In this document: one piece after another, positions 1-6,752 of the stretch | Numbering within the stretch: position 1 is the stretch's first letter | How the letters are laid out: every line of letters begins with the position of its first letter | NCBI GenBank assembly: GCA_018396615.1 | Contig: JAGTQT010000064.1 | Coordinates: 308-8,251 of the forward strand | Origin: Candidatus Bathyarchaeota archaeon | GTDB lineage: Archaea > Thermoproteota > Bathyarchaeia > Bathyarchaeales > Bathycorpusculaceae | Length of the DNA stretch: 7,944 nt | Direction of reading: 5' to 3' | Translations under genes and position numbers: made by a program | The notes under the pieces: generated by a model | Told to the model about the DNA's origin: nothing | The model's database searches: none | What the model saw: only the letters and a program-made list of their open reading frames with translations

Positions 1-1504
1 CCAAGAGCTCTTTCTTGGTTGCAACTATTGCCTTTGCCTGGCATTGTTCACATTTCCACACCGGCAGAGGGGTTCCCCAGACACGTTCCCGTGAGATACA
101 CCATGGCTTTCCTTCTCTGAGAAAGGAGAGAAAACGGTTCTTAGGATTATCATAGAAGTATGTGACTTTCTCCGCTGCCTCAAGAGTTTTAGCATTAAGC
201 TTGTCTGTTCGCAGAAAGTATTCTTTCCTTGCCAGCCACACAAGCTTGTGATGAGACCGCCAGCACGTCGGGTATTCATGTTTAACCGTCTTGACCTCTA
301 CAAGAGATCCTCTTTTCCTCAGTTCCTCCACTACTTTCTCGTCTGCATCTCTTGCCAACATGCCGCTGAAGGCACCTGCTTCGCTTGTAAACTTGACTTC
401 ATCGTCAAAGGGAGCAAATATCGGCACTTTCCGTTTGAGAGCAACAAAGAAATCTTCTTCTCCGTTGCCGGGAGAGAGGTGCACTACTCCGGTTGCAGTT
501 GTCACGTCTACAAAGTCTTCGCAGATAACTCTATGAACTAGATGATGTTCATTTTCAAGCTCAGCTAGTCGTGGAACAAGATCTTTCAGCGGGTAAACGT
601 ACTTCGTTCCCTCTAGGATGGCTCCTTTGACTGTTTCCAGCACTTCGTAATCGCTGATTTCAAGTTCAGCCATCACGGGGGCAACACGTTGCTCGACCAT
701 GATCCACTTTTCTTCGCCGACCTTGACTTTAGCATAAGTAGCCTCCGGATTTACTGCAAGCATCATGTCTGTAGCTACTGTGAATGGCATGGTCGTCCAG
801 ATAAGGAAGTATTCATTCTGTGATTCGGCTACTTTGAACTTAAAGTAGAGACTTGGGTCTTCGACTTCCCTGTATGAGTCTGCGTATCCGACTTCAGCGC
901 TACTGAGGCTAGTTTGGCAGCCGGGGCAGTAAGCAACCACGTAGTGCCCTTCTTCAAGAAGCCCTTGATCCCATGCGCGCTTAAGATATTGCCATTCTCT
1001 CTCAATGTAGTCATCAAAATAGGTCCAATATGCCCTGTCTTGGTCTATGGAGACGCCGAGTCTTTTGTCAACCTCAACCCATTCCCTATGATATTTTACT
1101 ATCGCCTTTTTGCATTCTTCGATGAAGCGTTCTTCGCCAACTCTTTCCAGAAGCTCCCGCTTGTTCTTGACGCCCAGAAGTCTTTCCACTTCCAGCTCAA
1201 CTGGTAAGCCTTGGCAGTCCCATCCCGCCCAGAAAGGTATAAAATAGCCTTGCATCGTTTTCCATCGGTACCGCAGATCCTTCATTACTCGTCCTCTTGA
1301 ATGCCCTACATGTGGTATCCCGTTCAGCGTAGGCGGTCCTTCCACGTAGCCTAGGACGCCTATGTTGCTTTTTTCTCTGATCTGCGCGAGTCTCTGGTGT
1401 ATGCGGTGTTTTTCCCAGAATTCGCGGATTTCTTGTTCAAGCTCGAGCGGGCGATAGTCTGGGGTGAGGCTTTTTTCAGAATTAGTTTTGAATTTGGCGG
1501 TCAC
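1..1504 (-). CDS. ileS: Isoleucyl-tRNA synthetase, N-terminal 501 residues (runs off left edge)
   Basis: Class I aminoacyl-tRNA synthetase that charges tRNA-Ile in the cytoplasm; only the N-terminal half is in the window. I translated the frame line by line and found no interruption. Visible: GPPTLNGIPHVGH around residues 56-68, with HVGH (65-68) as the HIGH-type ATP-binding motif; WAGWDCQGLPVELEVE at 92-107; a CPGC zinc-knuckle pair at 193-196; the CP1 editing domain with WTTMPFT (236-242) and GNGEEDF (346-352); then WCISRERVWGTPLPVW (468-483) and CEQC (485-488). The KMSKS loop and anticodon-binding domain lie beyond base 1. The start is GTG at 1504-1502: an in-frame TGA sits three codons upstream and no ATG precedes the HVGH motif. 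The sequence resembles crenarchaeal or Thermoproteota-type IleRS, which is normally a little over 1,000 residues. Transcription probably starts from the TATA-like element near 1552-1557. Confidence 0.97.
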   Translation of the reverse strand, partial: MTAKFKTNSEKSLTPDYRPLELEQEIREFWEKHRIHQRLAQIREKSNIGVLGYVEGPPTLNGIPHVGHSRGRVMKDLRYRWKTMQGYFIPFWAGWDCQGLPVELEVERLLGVKNKRELLERVGEERFIEECKKAIVKYHREWVEVDKRLGVSIDQDRAYWTYFDDYIEREWQYLKRAWDQGLLEEGHYVVAYCPGCQTSLSSAEVGYADSYREVEDPSLYFKFKVAESQNEYFLIWTTMPFTVATDMMLAVNPEATYAKVKVGEEKWIMVEQRVAPVMAELEISDYEVLETVKGAILEGTKYVYPLKDLVPRLAELENEHHLVHRVICEDFVDVTTATGVVHLSPGNGEEDFFVALKRKVPIFAPFDDEVKFTSEAGAFSGMLARDADEKVVEELRKRGSLVEVKTVKHEYPTCWRSHHKLVWLARKEYFLRTDKLNAKTLEAAEKVTYFYDNPKNRFLSFLREGKPWCISRERVWGTPLPVWKCEQCQAKAIVATKKELL

Positions 1505-1859
1505 CTTGCATCACATTGCACCCGCAAATACATCAACATCGCAAGAGCAACATATAACCTTTTTGAATTACTGCTCTTAGACCCGTAAAGCACGTTTACT
1601 CTAGGCACCTTTGTCTTATGGATGTTTCATCGGTACTTCGTGAACCAAAGAAGCGATGTGTGTTTTTTAAATTGGTGCTGCCTGCAAAGGTGTAAGGTAA
1701 AGGAGAGGAAATAGTTGATTCTCTTATCTGTAGGATTAGAAATGGTGTTCTTAAGATATACAAAAGAGTTGATGGAGCGTGTCTGCTTGATAATCTAGTC
1801 TGTATTGAAAGAAGAATTCTATGCTATGTTATGTATCCTTTCAATGTTTACGGGTGTAG
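1505..1859. other. Intergenic region between ileS and the methyltransferase gene
   Basis: This 355-base gap holds the ileS promoter near its left end. I found no convincing gene, tRNA or repeat in the rest. A purine-rich GGAGAGG at 1702-1708 looks like a ribosome binding site, but no ATG follows at a suitable distance. A 25-codon frame from ATG 1618 to TAA 1695 has no recognisable features. The same frame stays open from 1696 into the antisense of the methyltransferase gene without a start codon before 1831. An old decayed gene is possible but not demonstrable. Confidence 0.5.
1552..1557 (-). promoter_or_regulatory. Probable TATA box of ileS
   Basis: Read on the minus strand the site is TTATAT, preceded by the purine-rich run AAAAAGG that could serve as a TFB recognition element. 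The expected transcript start, about 27 bases downstream near 1528, would leave a leader of roughly 24 bases before the GTG start at 1504. A 7-base inverted repeat (1543-1549 and 1572-1578) flanks the box. Assigned from position and composition only. Confidence 0.5.
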
Positions 1860-2627
1860 CTACTTTCTTCTTAATAGTACCATGTTTTCATTGGATAGGT
1901 TTTCCTTGCAAATAGGCTGGTTAAGATGCCAAGTATCGCAGTTTCCTTTCCACCAGCCCAAGAACTCGAATTTTCCATTTAATTGGATAAGCGTCTTAAA
2001 CTCTTGTGGAAAAATGAACTTCAATTCTTCTTCACTTTCCAGTTTTATCATCTGTCCATGATCGTTTACTTCCATTGTACATTTTTCAATGTAAGTCTGG
2101 TTTAGCAAGTCCTTCCAGTGAGTGCGAAAGGTCGTTTTTACATTGATTCCTTCTCTTTCCATAGTCCACGTTTGTGCCTCTTCGCTGGTCCAGTTAACAA
2201 TCTTGTTCTGAATAAAGTAAAGACCCCCTTTTTTAAGGGAGCCGGCAACCGAGTCCAAATGGCTTAGAAATCTTTCATTTGACTCAACATCCAGCGAACC
2301 CATCATTATAAATGCAAAGTCCGCTGCCTTTGCCAGTTTAAACCTGCACATGTCTGCCTTAACAGTTTCTATTTTTACTTTTTCCTTTTTTGCTTTTTGC
2401 CTCAGATACGCTAGCATCTCGGTGCTCAGATCTAGCCCAACTGCTTCGTAGCCTCTCTTAGCGATTTCTCTTAGCTGCAGGCTTGGTCCACAGGCTATGT
2501 CTAGAAAACGTTTGACTTTTATTTTGCTGAACTTTTCAATTATCCTTTCGAAGCTGTCAACTTGTTTCTTGGCGTCTATAAATCCGAAGGCAATTTCATA
2601 ATAGAGTGGATGCCTATAGATCTCCAT
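1860..2627 (-). CDS. Class I SAM-dependent methyltransferase, substrate unknown
   Basis: A 255-residue Rossmann-fold methyltransferase. Motif I is FLDIACGPS at residues 41-49, the SAM-binding glycine loop of the LDxACG type. The acidic end of strand 2 is VGLDLS (63-68, D66). The adenine-contacting region is ADM (91-93), and a motif IV-like stretch FAFIMMGSLD lies at 104-113. After the core, from about 146, comes a beta-rich extension with several Trp residues (W146, W154, W171, W225, W226, W233), ending LLRRK; this may form the substrate pocket. I recognise the general type among archaeal methyltransferases but not a specific substrate, and the neighbours are separately transcribed. The ATG at 2627-2625 has no ribosome binding site. 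A TATA-like CTTATTTG (minus strand of 2652-2659) is placed to start transcription almost at the ATG, so the mRNA is probably leaderless. The stop is TAG; reading through it would add only three sense codons before TAA. Confidence 0.88.
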   Translation of the reverse strand: MEIYRHPLYYEIAFGFIDAKKQVDSFERIIEKFSKIKVKRFLDIACGPSLQLREIAKRGYEAVGLDLSTEMLAYLRQKAKKEKVKIETVKADMCRFKLAKAADFAFIMMGSLDVESNERFLSHLDSVAGSLKKGGLYFIQNKIVNWTSEEAQTWTMEREGINVKTTFRTHWKDLLNQTYIEKCTMEVNDHGQMIKLESEEELKFIFPQEFKTLIQLNGKFEFLGWWKGNCDTWHLNQPICKENLSNENMVLLRRK

Positions 2628-2651
2628 ACGTTATGATTTGTTTCATTTCTT

Positions 2652-2659
2652 CAAATAAG
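2652..2659 (-). promoter_or_regulatory. Probable TATA box of the methyltransferase gene (leaderless)
   Basis: CTTATTTG on the minus strand, centred about 29 bases before the ATG at 2627. With the usual archaeal spacing, transcription would begin within a few bases of the ATG. The absence of a Shine-Dalgarno sequence upstream of the start fits this. Confidence 0.4.
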
Positions 2660-2813
2660 CTTAGCGCGGAACTGCTTGCTCATGTGTAGCTAGTTAAAGC
2701 CTCTCTCCATAATGGACATTCCATTTGGTTTCTGCCCTGCATTTTTAAGCTTAGCAGGTCTAGGACATGTACCGCCCTTTGTTCTTTTTCTGTATCGCAA
2801 CCTAGGCGCGATC

Positions 2814-3653
2814 TTAATTCCCAGAATTGATAAGTATCCTTCTGCCGTCAAAATCTCTTTTTGAAACTCCAAACTCGGCACTGGCTTCTTCAAGCTGTCT
2901 CCCGGTGAACACGGGTCCGTCTCTGCATACTCGATATTTCCCCAGCAGGCAGCTTCCGCATAAGCCAACTGCGCAACGCATAAGTCGTTCGAGGCTTGCT
3001 TCAAAACCGATTTTGTGCTTTTGAGCTAAGCAAAAAACTTCTTTTATCATCTGCTCAGGCCCGCACGCGTATATCATGTTGAATTTGTTTTTTTCCAGAA
3101 GGGGTTCCAGAGGTTGGGTGCACAAGCCTTTGAAGCCGCAGCTTCCGTCTTCTGTGGTTTCTATAAACTCCATCTTCCTGTCTGACACTACCTTTCTAAT
3201 CTCATCCGCAAACAGTAACTCGTCCTTTGTCTTGGCTCCTGCTACAAAGACAATCAGCTTCACCTTACTCAGCGACTTTTTAGCATGAAATAACAGTGGA
3301 ACCAAACCTGTGCCACCGCCAACTAGGAGTACTCTGCCTTTGGCCAAACTGAAGCTGTTGCCGAATGGTCCTCTTACGCCTATTATGTCTCCGACTTTTC
3401 TTCTATGTAGCGCTTGTGTAGCTTCACCTACATTCTTAACCGAAACAGAAACATCTCCATTCCTATCCGCGCCCAGTATACTGAGTGGAATTTCGTCAAC
3501 GCCGGGAATCCAAAGCATTAGAAACTGGCCAGGCTTCGCCTTTGCACAGTGCTTGTCCTTGAATGTGAACGTCTTCACGGTTGGGCTTTCAGTTTTGATG
3601 CACTGAATAGCGGTGGTTCTTAACTTGTTATTTGTGATGTGACAAGCCGACAA
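2814..3653 (-). CDS. pyrK: Dihydroorotate dehydrogenase electron-transfer subunit (PyrK)
   Basis: FAD and [2Fe-2S] subunit of class 1B dihydroorotate dehydrogenase. It passes electrons from the FMN of PyrD to NAD+ in de novo pyrimidine synthesis. In order: a ferredoxin-reductase-like FAD domain with PGQFLMLW (41-48) and the flavin-contacting IPLS (55-58), then RGPFG (94-98); an NAD-binding domain with VGGGTGLVPL (111-120) and ACGPEQM (196-202); and a C-terminal iron-sulfur loop with cysteines C227, C232, C235 and C243 in MRCAVGLCGSC and KYRVCRDGPVF. The length of 279 residues is normal for the family. The start is TTG at 3653-3651: a TGA lies two codons before it, no ATG or GTG follows before the FAD domain, and a GTGAG motif sits a few bases upstream. 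The gene overlaps the end of pyrD by 26 bases, indicating co-transcription and probable translational coupling. Confidence 0.94.
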   Translation of the reverse strand: MSACHITNNKLRTTAIQCIKTESPTVKTFTFKDKHCAKAKPGQFLMLWIPGVDEIPLSILGADRNGDVSVSVKNVGEATQALHRRKVGDIIGVRGPFGNSFSLAKGRVLLVGGGTGLVPLLFHAKKSLSKVKLIVFVAGAKTKDELLFADEIRKVVSDRKMEFIETTEDGSCGFKGLCTQPLEPLLEKNKFNMIYACGPEQMIKEVFCLAQKHKIGFEASLERLMRCAVGLCGSCLLGKYRVCRDGPVFTGRQLEEASAEFGVSKRDFDGRRILINSGN

Positions 3654-4545
3654 TATCGCTCACGCTCTTAAACCCTTTTCTTACCATATAAGCTTCTATG
3701 CCTTGGGTAATTTTCTTAAAGACGTTTAGTCCTTTGGTTGCTATGGCGGTACCGATCTGGACTGCCGATGCGCCTGCTAGGATAAATTCGACAGCGTCCT
3801 GCCACTCTGTGATTCCTCCGCAACCAATTATTGGCACGTTAACTCTTTCATGAATGTCGTAGACACATCGAACCGCAATTGGTTTTATGGCTGACCCAGA
3901 AAGTCCGCCAACTTTGTTGCTGAGAACTGGCATGCATGTTTCAATGTCTATTGTCATTGCTTTAACCGTGTTTGCGGCAGTTATGGCGTCTGCTCCAGCT
4001 TTCACAGCCACCTCGGCAATGCTGGCGATGTTTGTAACATTCGGTGATAGCTTAACTAATACTGGCTTGCTGACAGTAGCCTTGATTTTGCGGACAACTT
4101 CTTGCAAGGTTTCCGCGTTTTGCCCGATCTCAGAGCCTGTTTCCTTAACATGAGGACATGAAACGTTAATTTCCAAGGCGTCGGCGCCTGCAGCTACTGC
4201 TTTTTTGGCTACCGCCACGTATTCCTCGGGCACATAACCATAGATGCTTGTAATTAATGGAACGTCTAGAAGCTTCTTTGCTGCCTTGATTTCTTCAGTG
4301 AACCCGTCAATCCCCGGGTTCGGAAGTCCGAGTGCATTGATAAGTCCGCTGCTGGTCTGGACAACTGTGGGGTTTAGGTAGCCTTTTCGAGGTTTCGGAC
4401 CGATGGATTTTGTGACTACGGCGGCTGCGCCGGATTCAGCAATTTTCTGCATCATCGTTGCCGAGTAGCCTAAGACTCCTGACGCCAGCATTGTGGGGTT
4501 CGCAAGCCTTAATTGTCCCAGATTTACGTCTAGACTAACTTTCAA
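3628..4545 (-). CDS. pyrD: Dihydroorotate dehydrogenase, class 1B catalytic subunit (PyrD)
   Basis: FMN-containing TIM-barrel enzyme that oxidises dihydroorotate to orotate, the fourth step of UMP synthesis. The 305-residue protein shows ANPTMLASG at 15-23, TKSIG (45-49) and GLPNPG (73-78), and NVSCPH (127-132) with the class 1 catalytic cysteine at C130. KLSPNV (165-170), AANT (190-193), GCGGI (241-245) and GTAI (265-268) are the FMN-phosphate region. Cysteine rather than serine as catalytic base, together with the adjacent pyrK, marks it as class 1B (NAD-linked) rather than the membrane quinone-linked class 2. The start is TTG at 4545-4543, preceded at a spacing of 4-5 bases by GGTGAG, a good match to the archaeal 16S rRNA tail. 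It is first in the pyrDK operon and is transcribed divergently from nop5 across a 79-base gap. Confidence 0.96.
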   Translation of the reverse strand: MKVSLDVNLGQLRLANPTMLASGVLGYSATMMQKIAESGAAAVVTKSIGPKPRKGYLNPTVVQTSSGLINALGLPNPGIDGFTEEIKAAKKLLDVPLITSIYGYVPEEYVAVAKKAVAAGADALEINVSCPHVKETGSEIGQNAETLQEVVRKIKATVSKPVLVKLSPNVTNIASIAEVAVKAGADAITAANTVKAMTIDIETCMPVLSNKVGGLSGSAIKPIAVRCVYDIHERVNVPIIGCGGITEWQDAVEFILAGASAVQIGTAIATKGLNVFKKITQGIEAYMVRKGFKSVSDIVGLSHHK

Positions 4546-4580
4546 GTTCTCACCAAAGACGATTTTCAGTAAGCGTTATC

Positions 4581-4594
4581 ATCTTATATAAGAT
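4581..4594. promoter_or_regulatory. Palindromic TATA element shared by divergent pyrD and nop5
   Basis: ATCTTATATAAGAT is a perfect 14-base palindrome with a canonical CTTATATAAG core. Rightward, initiation about 27 bases downstream falls near 4614, giving nop5 a leader of about 10 bases that includes its Shine-Dalgarno. Leftward, initiation falls near 4561, giving pyrD a leader of about 16 bases that includes its GGTGAG site. One symmetrical TATA box could therefore serve both operons. Position and symmetry are directly visible; shared use is inferred. Confidence 0.65.
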
Positions 4595-4614
4595 AAAGCT
4601 TAGGAATAGTCACT

Positions 4615-4619
4615 GGAGG
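4615..4619 (+). promoter_or_regulatory. Ribosome binding site of nop5
   Basis: GGAGG lies five bases before the ATG at 4625. It fixes that start and shows that the short nop5 leader is not leaderless. Confidence 0.75.
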
Positions 4620-4624
4620 CATAA

Positions 4625-5848
4625 ATGGTGAAAGCGACAATAGCGGTGTGTCCAATCGGAGTGTTCGGCTTCAGCGAAGAAAAGCAGCTTATAGAAAAAG
4701 CCCTTTTTTCCAAGAAGCCTACTGCAGCTGCAAAAAGTCTGCTGAAAGCTGAAGGCGGAAAAATGGTTAGCGAGATAGAAGACGTGATAACGCGTCTGCA
4801 GAAAGGCAATTATGATGTTTTCGTTTTTGAGAACGAAAATCTAGCCAAAGAAGTCAGACAAAAATTGGATGTAGCCACAGAATCCTCGGAAGCCACCGAA
4901 GTAGCCGAAGCGCTTCGTTCAAACATGGGTCAACTTGCCATCGAAGCGGGCTTTGTCAAAGATTCTGAAGAGTTCAATACTTGGATGCATAACGTTAGCA
5001 TGGAAATAGCTAAACTTCGAGTTAAAGGCGCGGTGGAAAAAAGAGACCTTCTCGTGGCTCAAGCAATCCAGATGCTTGACGATCTTGACAAGGTAATAAA
5101 CTTGTTTATGGGGCGTTTGAGAGAATGGTACGGCATCCATTTCCCAGAACTCGATCGCTTGGTAGATAAGCATGAGACCTATGCAAGGCTAGTCCTCGTT
5201 ATCGGGAACAGAGACAATTACGCTTTGGAAATGCTTGAAAAAGAAGGCATCCCGCAGTTAAAGGCACAGCAAATAGTCAACTCTGCTGAAAAGTCTATGG
5301 GTGCTGACCTAGAGGAAGAGGATTTGGCGCGCATCCAAGAAATCAGCAAAAGCATCCTCGACCTATTTGCGTTGCGACAGACCTTGGAAACTTATTTGGA
5401 CAAGACAATGGAAGAGGTCGCACCTAACACAAAAATGCTCGTAGGCTCTCTCCTTGGAGCACGGCTTATCGCCATTGCTGGAGGTCTAACAAACCTAGCC
5501 AGAAAACCAGCCAGCACGATTCAGGTTCTAGGCGCAGAAAAAGCGCTTTTCAGATCAATGAAAACAGGCACAAGACCTCCTAAGCACGGGCTGATTTTTC
5601 AGCATGGAGTTTTACATGACGCAAAGAAGTGGCAAAGAGGAAAAATCGCTCGGGCAGTTGCCGGAAAACTCGCTATTGCCGCGAGGGCCGATGCTTTCGG
5701 CGGAAGAATGATCGGCGAAGAACTCAAGTCTGGCTTAGAAAAGAGAATCAAAGAAATCCAAGAAAAGTACGTTGAGCCGCCTCCTATTGAAGAGCGGAAG
5801 CCTAAGCATGAAAAAAGAAGACGGAGTAGAGGCATGCGTGAATATTAG
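4625..5848 (+). CDS. nop5: Nop5 (Nop56/58-like), scaffold of the box C/D RNP
   Basis: Core protein of archaeal box C/D small RNPs. It bridges fibrillarin to L7Ae-bound guide RNA so that rRNA (and some tRNA) riboses are 2'-O-methylated. The 407-residue protein has an N-terminal fibrillarin-binding domain (about 1-115), a long coiled-coil helical region (about 120-270) and the RNA-binding Nop domain (about 230-380). The Nop signature GAEKALFR is at 303-310, followed by PPKHGLIFQ at 318-326. A Lys/Arg-rich tail (391-405) is probably flexible and RNA-contacting. The start is ATG with a strong GGAGG. The gene ends in TAG at 5846-5848; reading through would add only 11 sense codons of no recognisable character before TAA, and the protein already has a typical end, so TAG looks like a true stop here. 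It overlaps the fibrillarin gene. Confidence 0.97.
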   Translation: MVKATIAVCPIGVFGFSEEKQLIEKALFSKKPTAAAKSLLKAEGGKMVSEIEDVITRLQKGNYDVFVFENENLAKEVRQKLDVATESSEATEVAEALRSNMGQLAIEAGFVKDSEEFNTWMHNVSMEIAKLRVKGAVEKRDLLVAQAIQMLDDLDKVINLFMGRLREWYGIHFPELDRLVDKHETYARLVLVIGNRDNYALEMLEKEGIPQLKAQQIVNSAEKSMGADLEEEDLARIQEISKSILDLFALRQTLETYLDKTMEEVAPNTKMLVGSLLGARLIAIAGGLTNLARKPASTIQVLGAEKALFRSMKTGTRPPKHGLIFQHGVLHDAKKWQRGKIARAVAGKLAIAARADAFGGRMIGEELKSGLEKRIKEIQEKYVEPPPIEERKPKHEKRRRSRGMREY

Positions 5849-6533
5849 GATAGTGCCGCATCCCGAGTTTCCTGCGGTTTTTAAAGCTACACTTGAAGAT
5901 GGCTCTCAGAGGCTGGCTACCAAAAACTTGGCAGTTGGACGCAGCGTCTATGGCGAACGACTCCTACGCTATACAGGCATAGAGTACCGTGTCTGGGATG
6001 CATTTAGAAGCAAACTTGCTGCAGCAATTCTAAAAGGCGTGAAAAATGTTCCTATAAAGCCGGAACACGCAGTTCTCTATCTCGGCGCAGCCTCCGGAAC
6101 AACAGCAAGCCATGTTTCCGACATAGTTGGCGAAAAAGGACATGTTTACTGCGTCGAGTTTGCTTCAAGAAGCATAAGAGAGCTCGTGAACAATGTCTGC
6201 GTGCACAGGCTTAATATGTCGCCAATCCTTGAAGACGCGCGCCTACCAGAAAAATACAAGCTGCTTATTCAAGGAAAAGTTGACGACATCTACTGTGATG
6301 TCGCACAACCAGAGCAAGCGAAAATCCTAGCCGACAATGCCGACAAGTTTCTCAAAGACTCCGGCTGGGCTATGCTTGCAGTAAAGGCACAAAGCATAGA
6401 TGTCACAAAAAAGCCTGAAGAGGTCTATAAGAGTGAGGTTAAAATCCTCAAAAAGCGAGGCTTCAGCATAAAAGAAGTAGTGCTTCTAGAACCCTATGAT
6501 AAGGCTCATGCCATGATTGTTGCTCAAAAATGA
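5838..6533 (+). CDS. flpA: Fibrillarin-like rRNA/tRNA 2'-O-methyltransferase
   Basis: Catalytic subunit of the box C/D RNP, transferring methyl from SAM to ribose 2'-OH groups chosen by the guide RNA. With the GTG start at 5838 it is 231 residues, close to other archaeal fibrillarins. A short N-terminal domain contains HPEFPAVF and EDGSQRLATKN (20-30). The SAM loop is LYLGAASGTTASHVSDIVG (80-98). Residues matching the usual K-D-K-H catalytic set are K59 (RSKL), D154 (YCDVAQPEQ), K183 (AVKAQSIDVT) and H224 (DKAHAMIV). The GTG has AGAGG five bases upstream, and from it the N-terminus aligns with known short archaeal fibrillarins. An in-frame ATG at 5808 would add 10 residues and has a weaker upstream site; I prefer GTG but cannot exclude ATG. 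It overlaps nop5 by 11 bases (41 from the ATG), so the pair is co-transcribed and probably translationally coupled. Confidence 0.95.
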   Translation: MNIRIVPHPEFPAVFKATLEDGSQRLATKNLAVGRSVYGERLLRYTGIEYRVWDAFRSKLAAAILKGVKNVPIKPEHAVLYLGAASGTTASHVSDIVGEKGHVYCVEFASRSIRELVNNVCVHRLNMSPILEDARLPEKYKLLIQGKVDDIYCDVAQPEQAKILADNADKFLKDSGWAMLAVKAQSIDVTKKPEEVYKSEVKILKKRGFSIKEVVLLEPYDKAHAMIVAQK

Positions 6534-6534
6534 A

Positions 6535-6552
6535 GCCTTTTTCCAAAAAGGC
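6535..6552 (+). terminator. Tight hairpin directly after the fibrillarin stop
   Basis: GCCTTTTT (6535-6542) and AAAAAGGC (6545-6552) form a perfect 8-base inverted repeat with two bases between them, starting two bases after the TGA. The five T residues could act as a short archaeal termination tract. No T-run follows the hairpin, so it may equally be an mRNA 3'-end stabiliser or a processing site. Confidence 0.4.
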
Positions 6553-6710
6553 GCCATCTAAAACCATGTTAGACTATTCCTTGCAAACCGGTAACGATCT
6601 GAATGAATTTTCTGTCTTTCAAACTTCATGTGCTCGTCATCTGAAGACACTCTCCTTTATACAAATCAGTCCATAGTAGGTGCTGATGCTGCGAGGAGAC
6701 TACGACATAG

Positions 6711-6718
6711 TTTATATC
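6711..6718 (+). promoter_or_regulatory. Probable TATA box of the HTH regulator gene
   Basis: TTTATATC, centred about 39 bases before the ATG at 6753, predicts initiation near 6741 and a leader of about 12 bases. A second, weaker candidate (CTTTATAC) is at 6655-6662. A possible ribosome binding motif GTGAT lies at 6742-6746. Confidence 0.5.
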
Positions 6719-6732
6719 TGACAACACACCGC

Positions 6733-6752
6733 ATATTCTATGTGATATTCTA
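6733..6752 (+). repeat. Direct repeat abutting the regulator start codon, possible operator
   Basis: The octamer ATATTCTA occurs at 6733-6740 and again at 6745-6752, a 12-base period, with the second copy touching the ATG. It spans the predicted transcription start and ribosome binding area. For a gene encoding a DNA-binding protein this is a plausible autoregulatory site. The repeat is seen; the function is inferred. Confidence 0.4.

Noticed and set aside
1505..1859. A tRNA gene or other structured RNA upstream of ileS
   Set aside because: No T-loop GTTCRANNC-like sequence with a cloverleaf arrangement was found on either strand.
1696..2061. A plus-strand open frame upstream of and antisense to the methyltransferase gene, preceded by a GGAGAGG motif
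   Set aside because: There is no ATG until 1831, most of it lies antisense to a clear gene, and the translation has no recognisable domain.
2711..2725. Small inverted repeat AATGGA-CAT-TCCATT between the methyltransferase gene and pyrK
   Set aside because: A six-base arm with a three-base spacer, no T-run and no link to a promoter; it could easily occur by chance.
2690..3004. A minus-strand frame of 104 codons overlapping the end of pyrK
   Set aside because: About 60 percent of it is another frame of the well-supported iron-sulfur domain of PyrK, and the Lys/Arg-rich remainder after 2814 shows no known motif or independent ribosome binding site.
6534..6752. A box C/D guide RNA between fibrillarin and the regulator (CTGATG at 6682 and CTGA at 6718 looked like degenerate boxes)
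   Set aside because: No good match to the C box RTGATGA is paired with a D box at a suitable distance on either strand.
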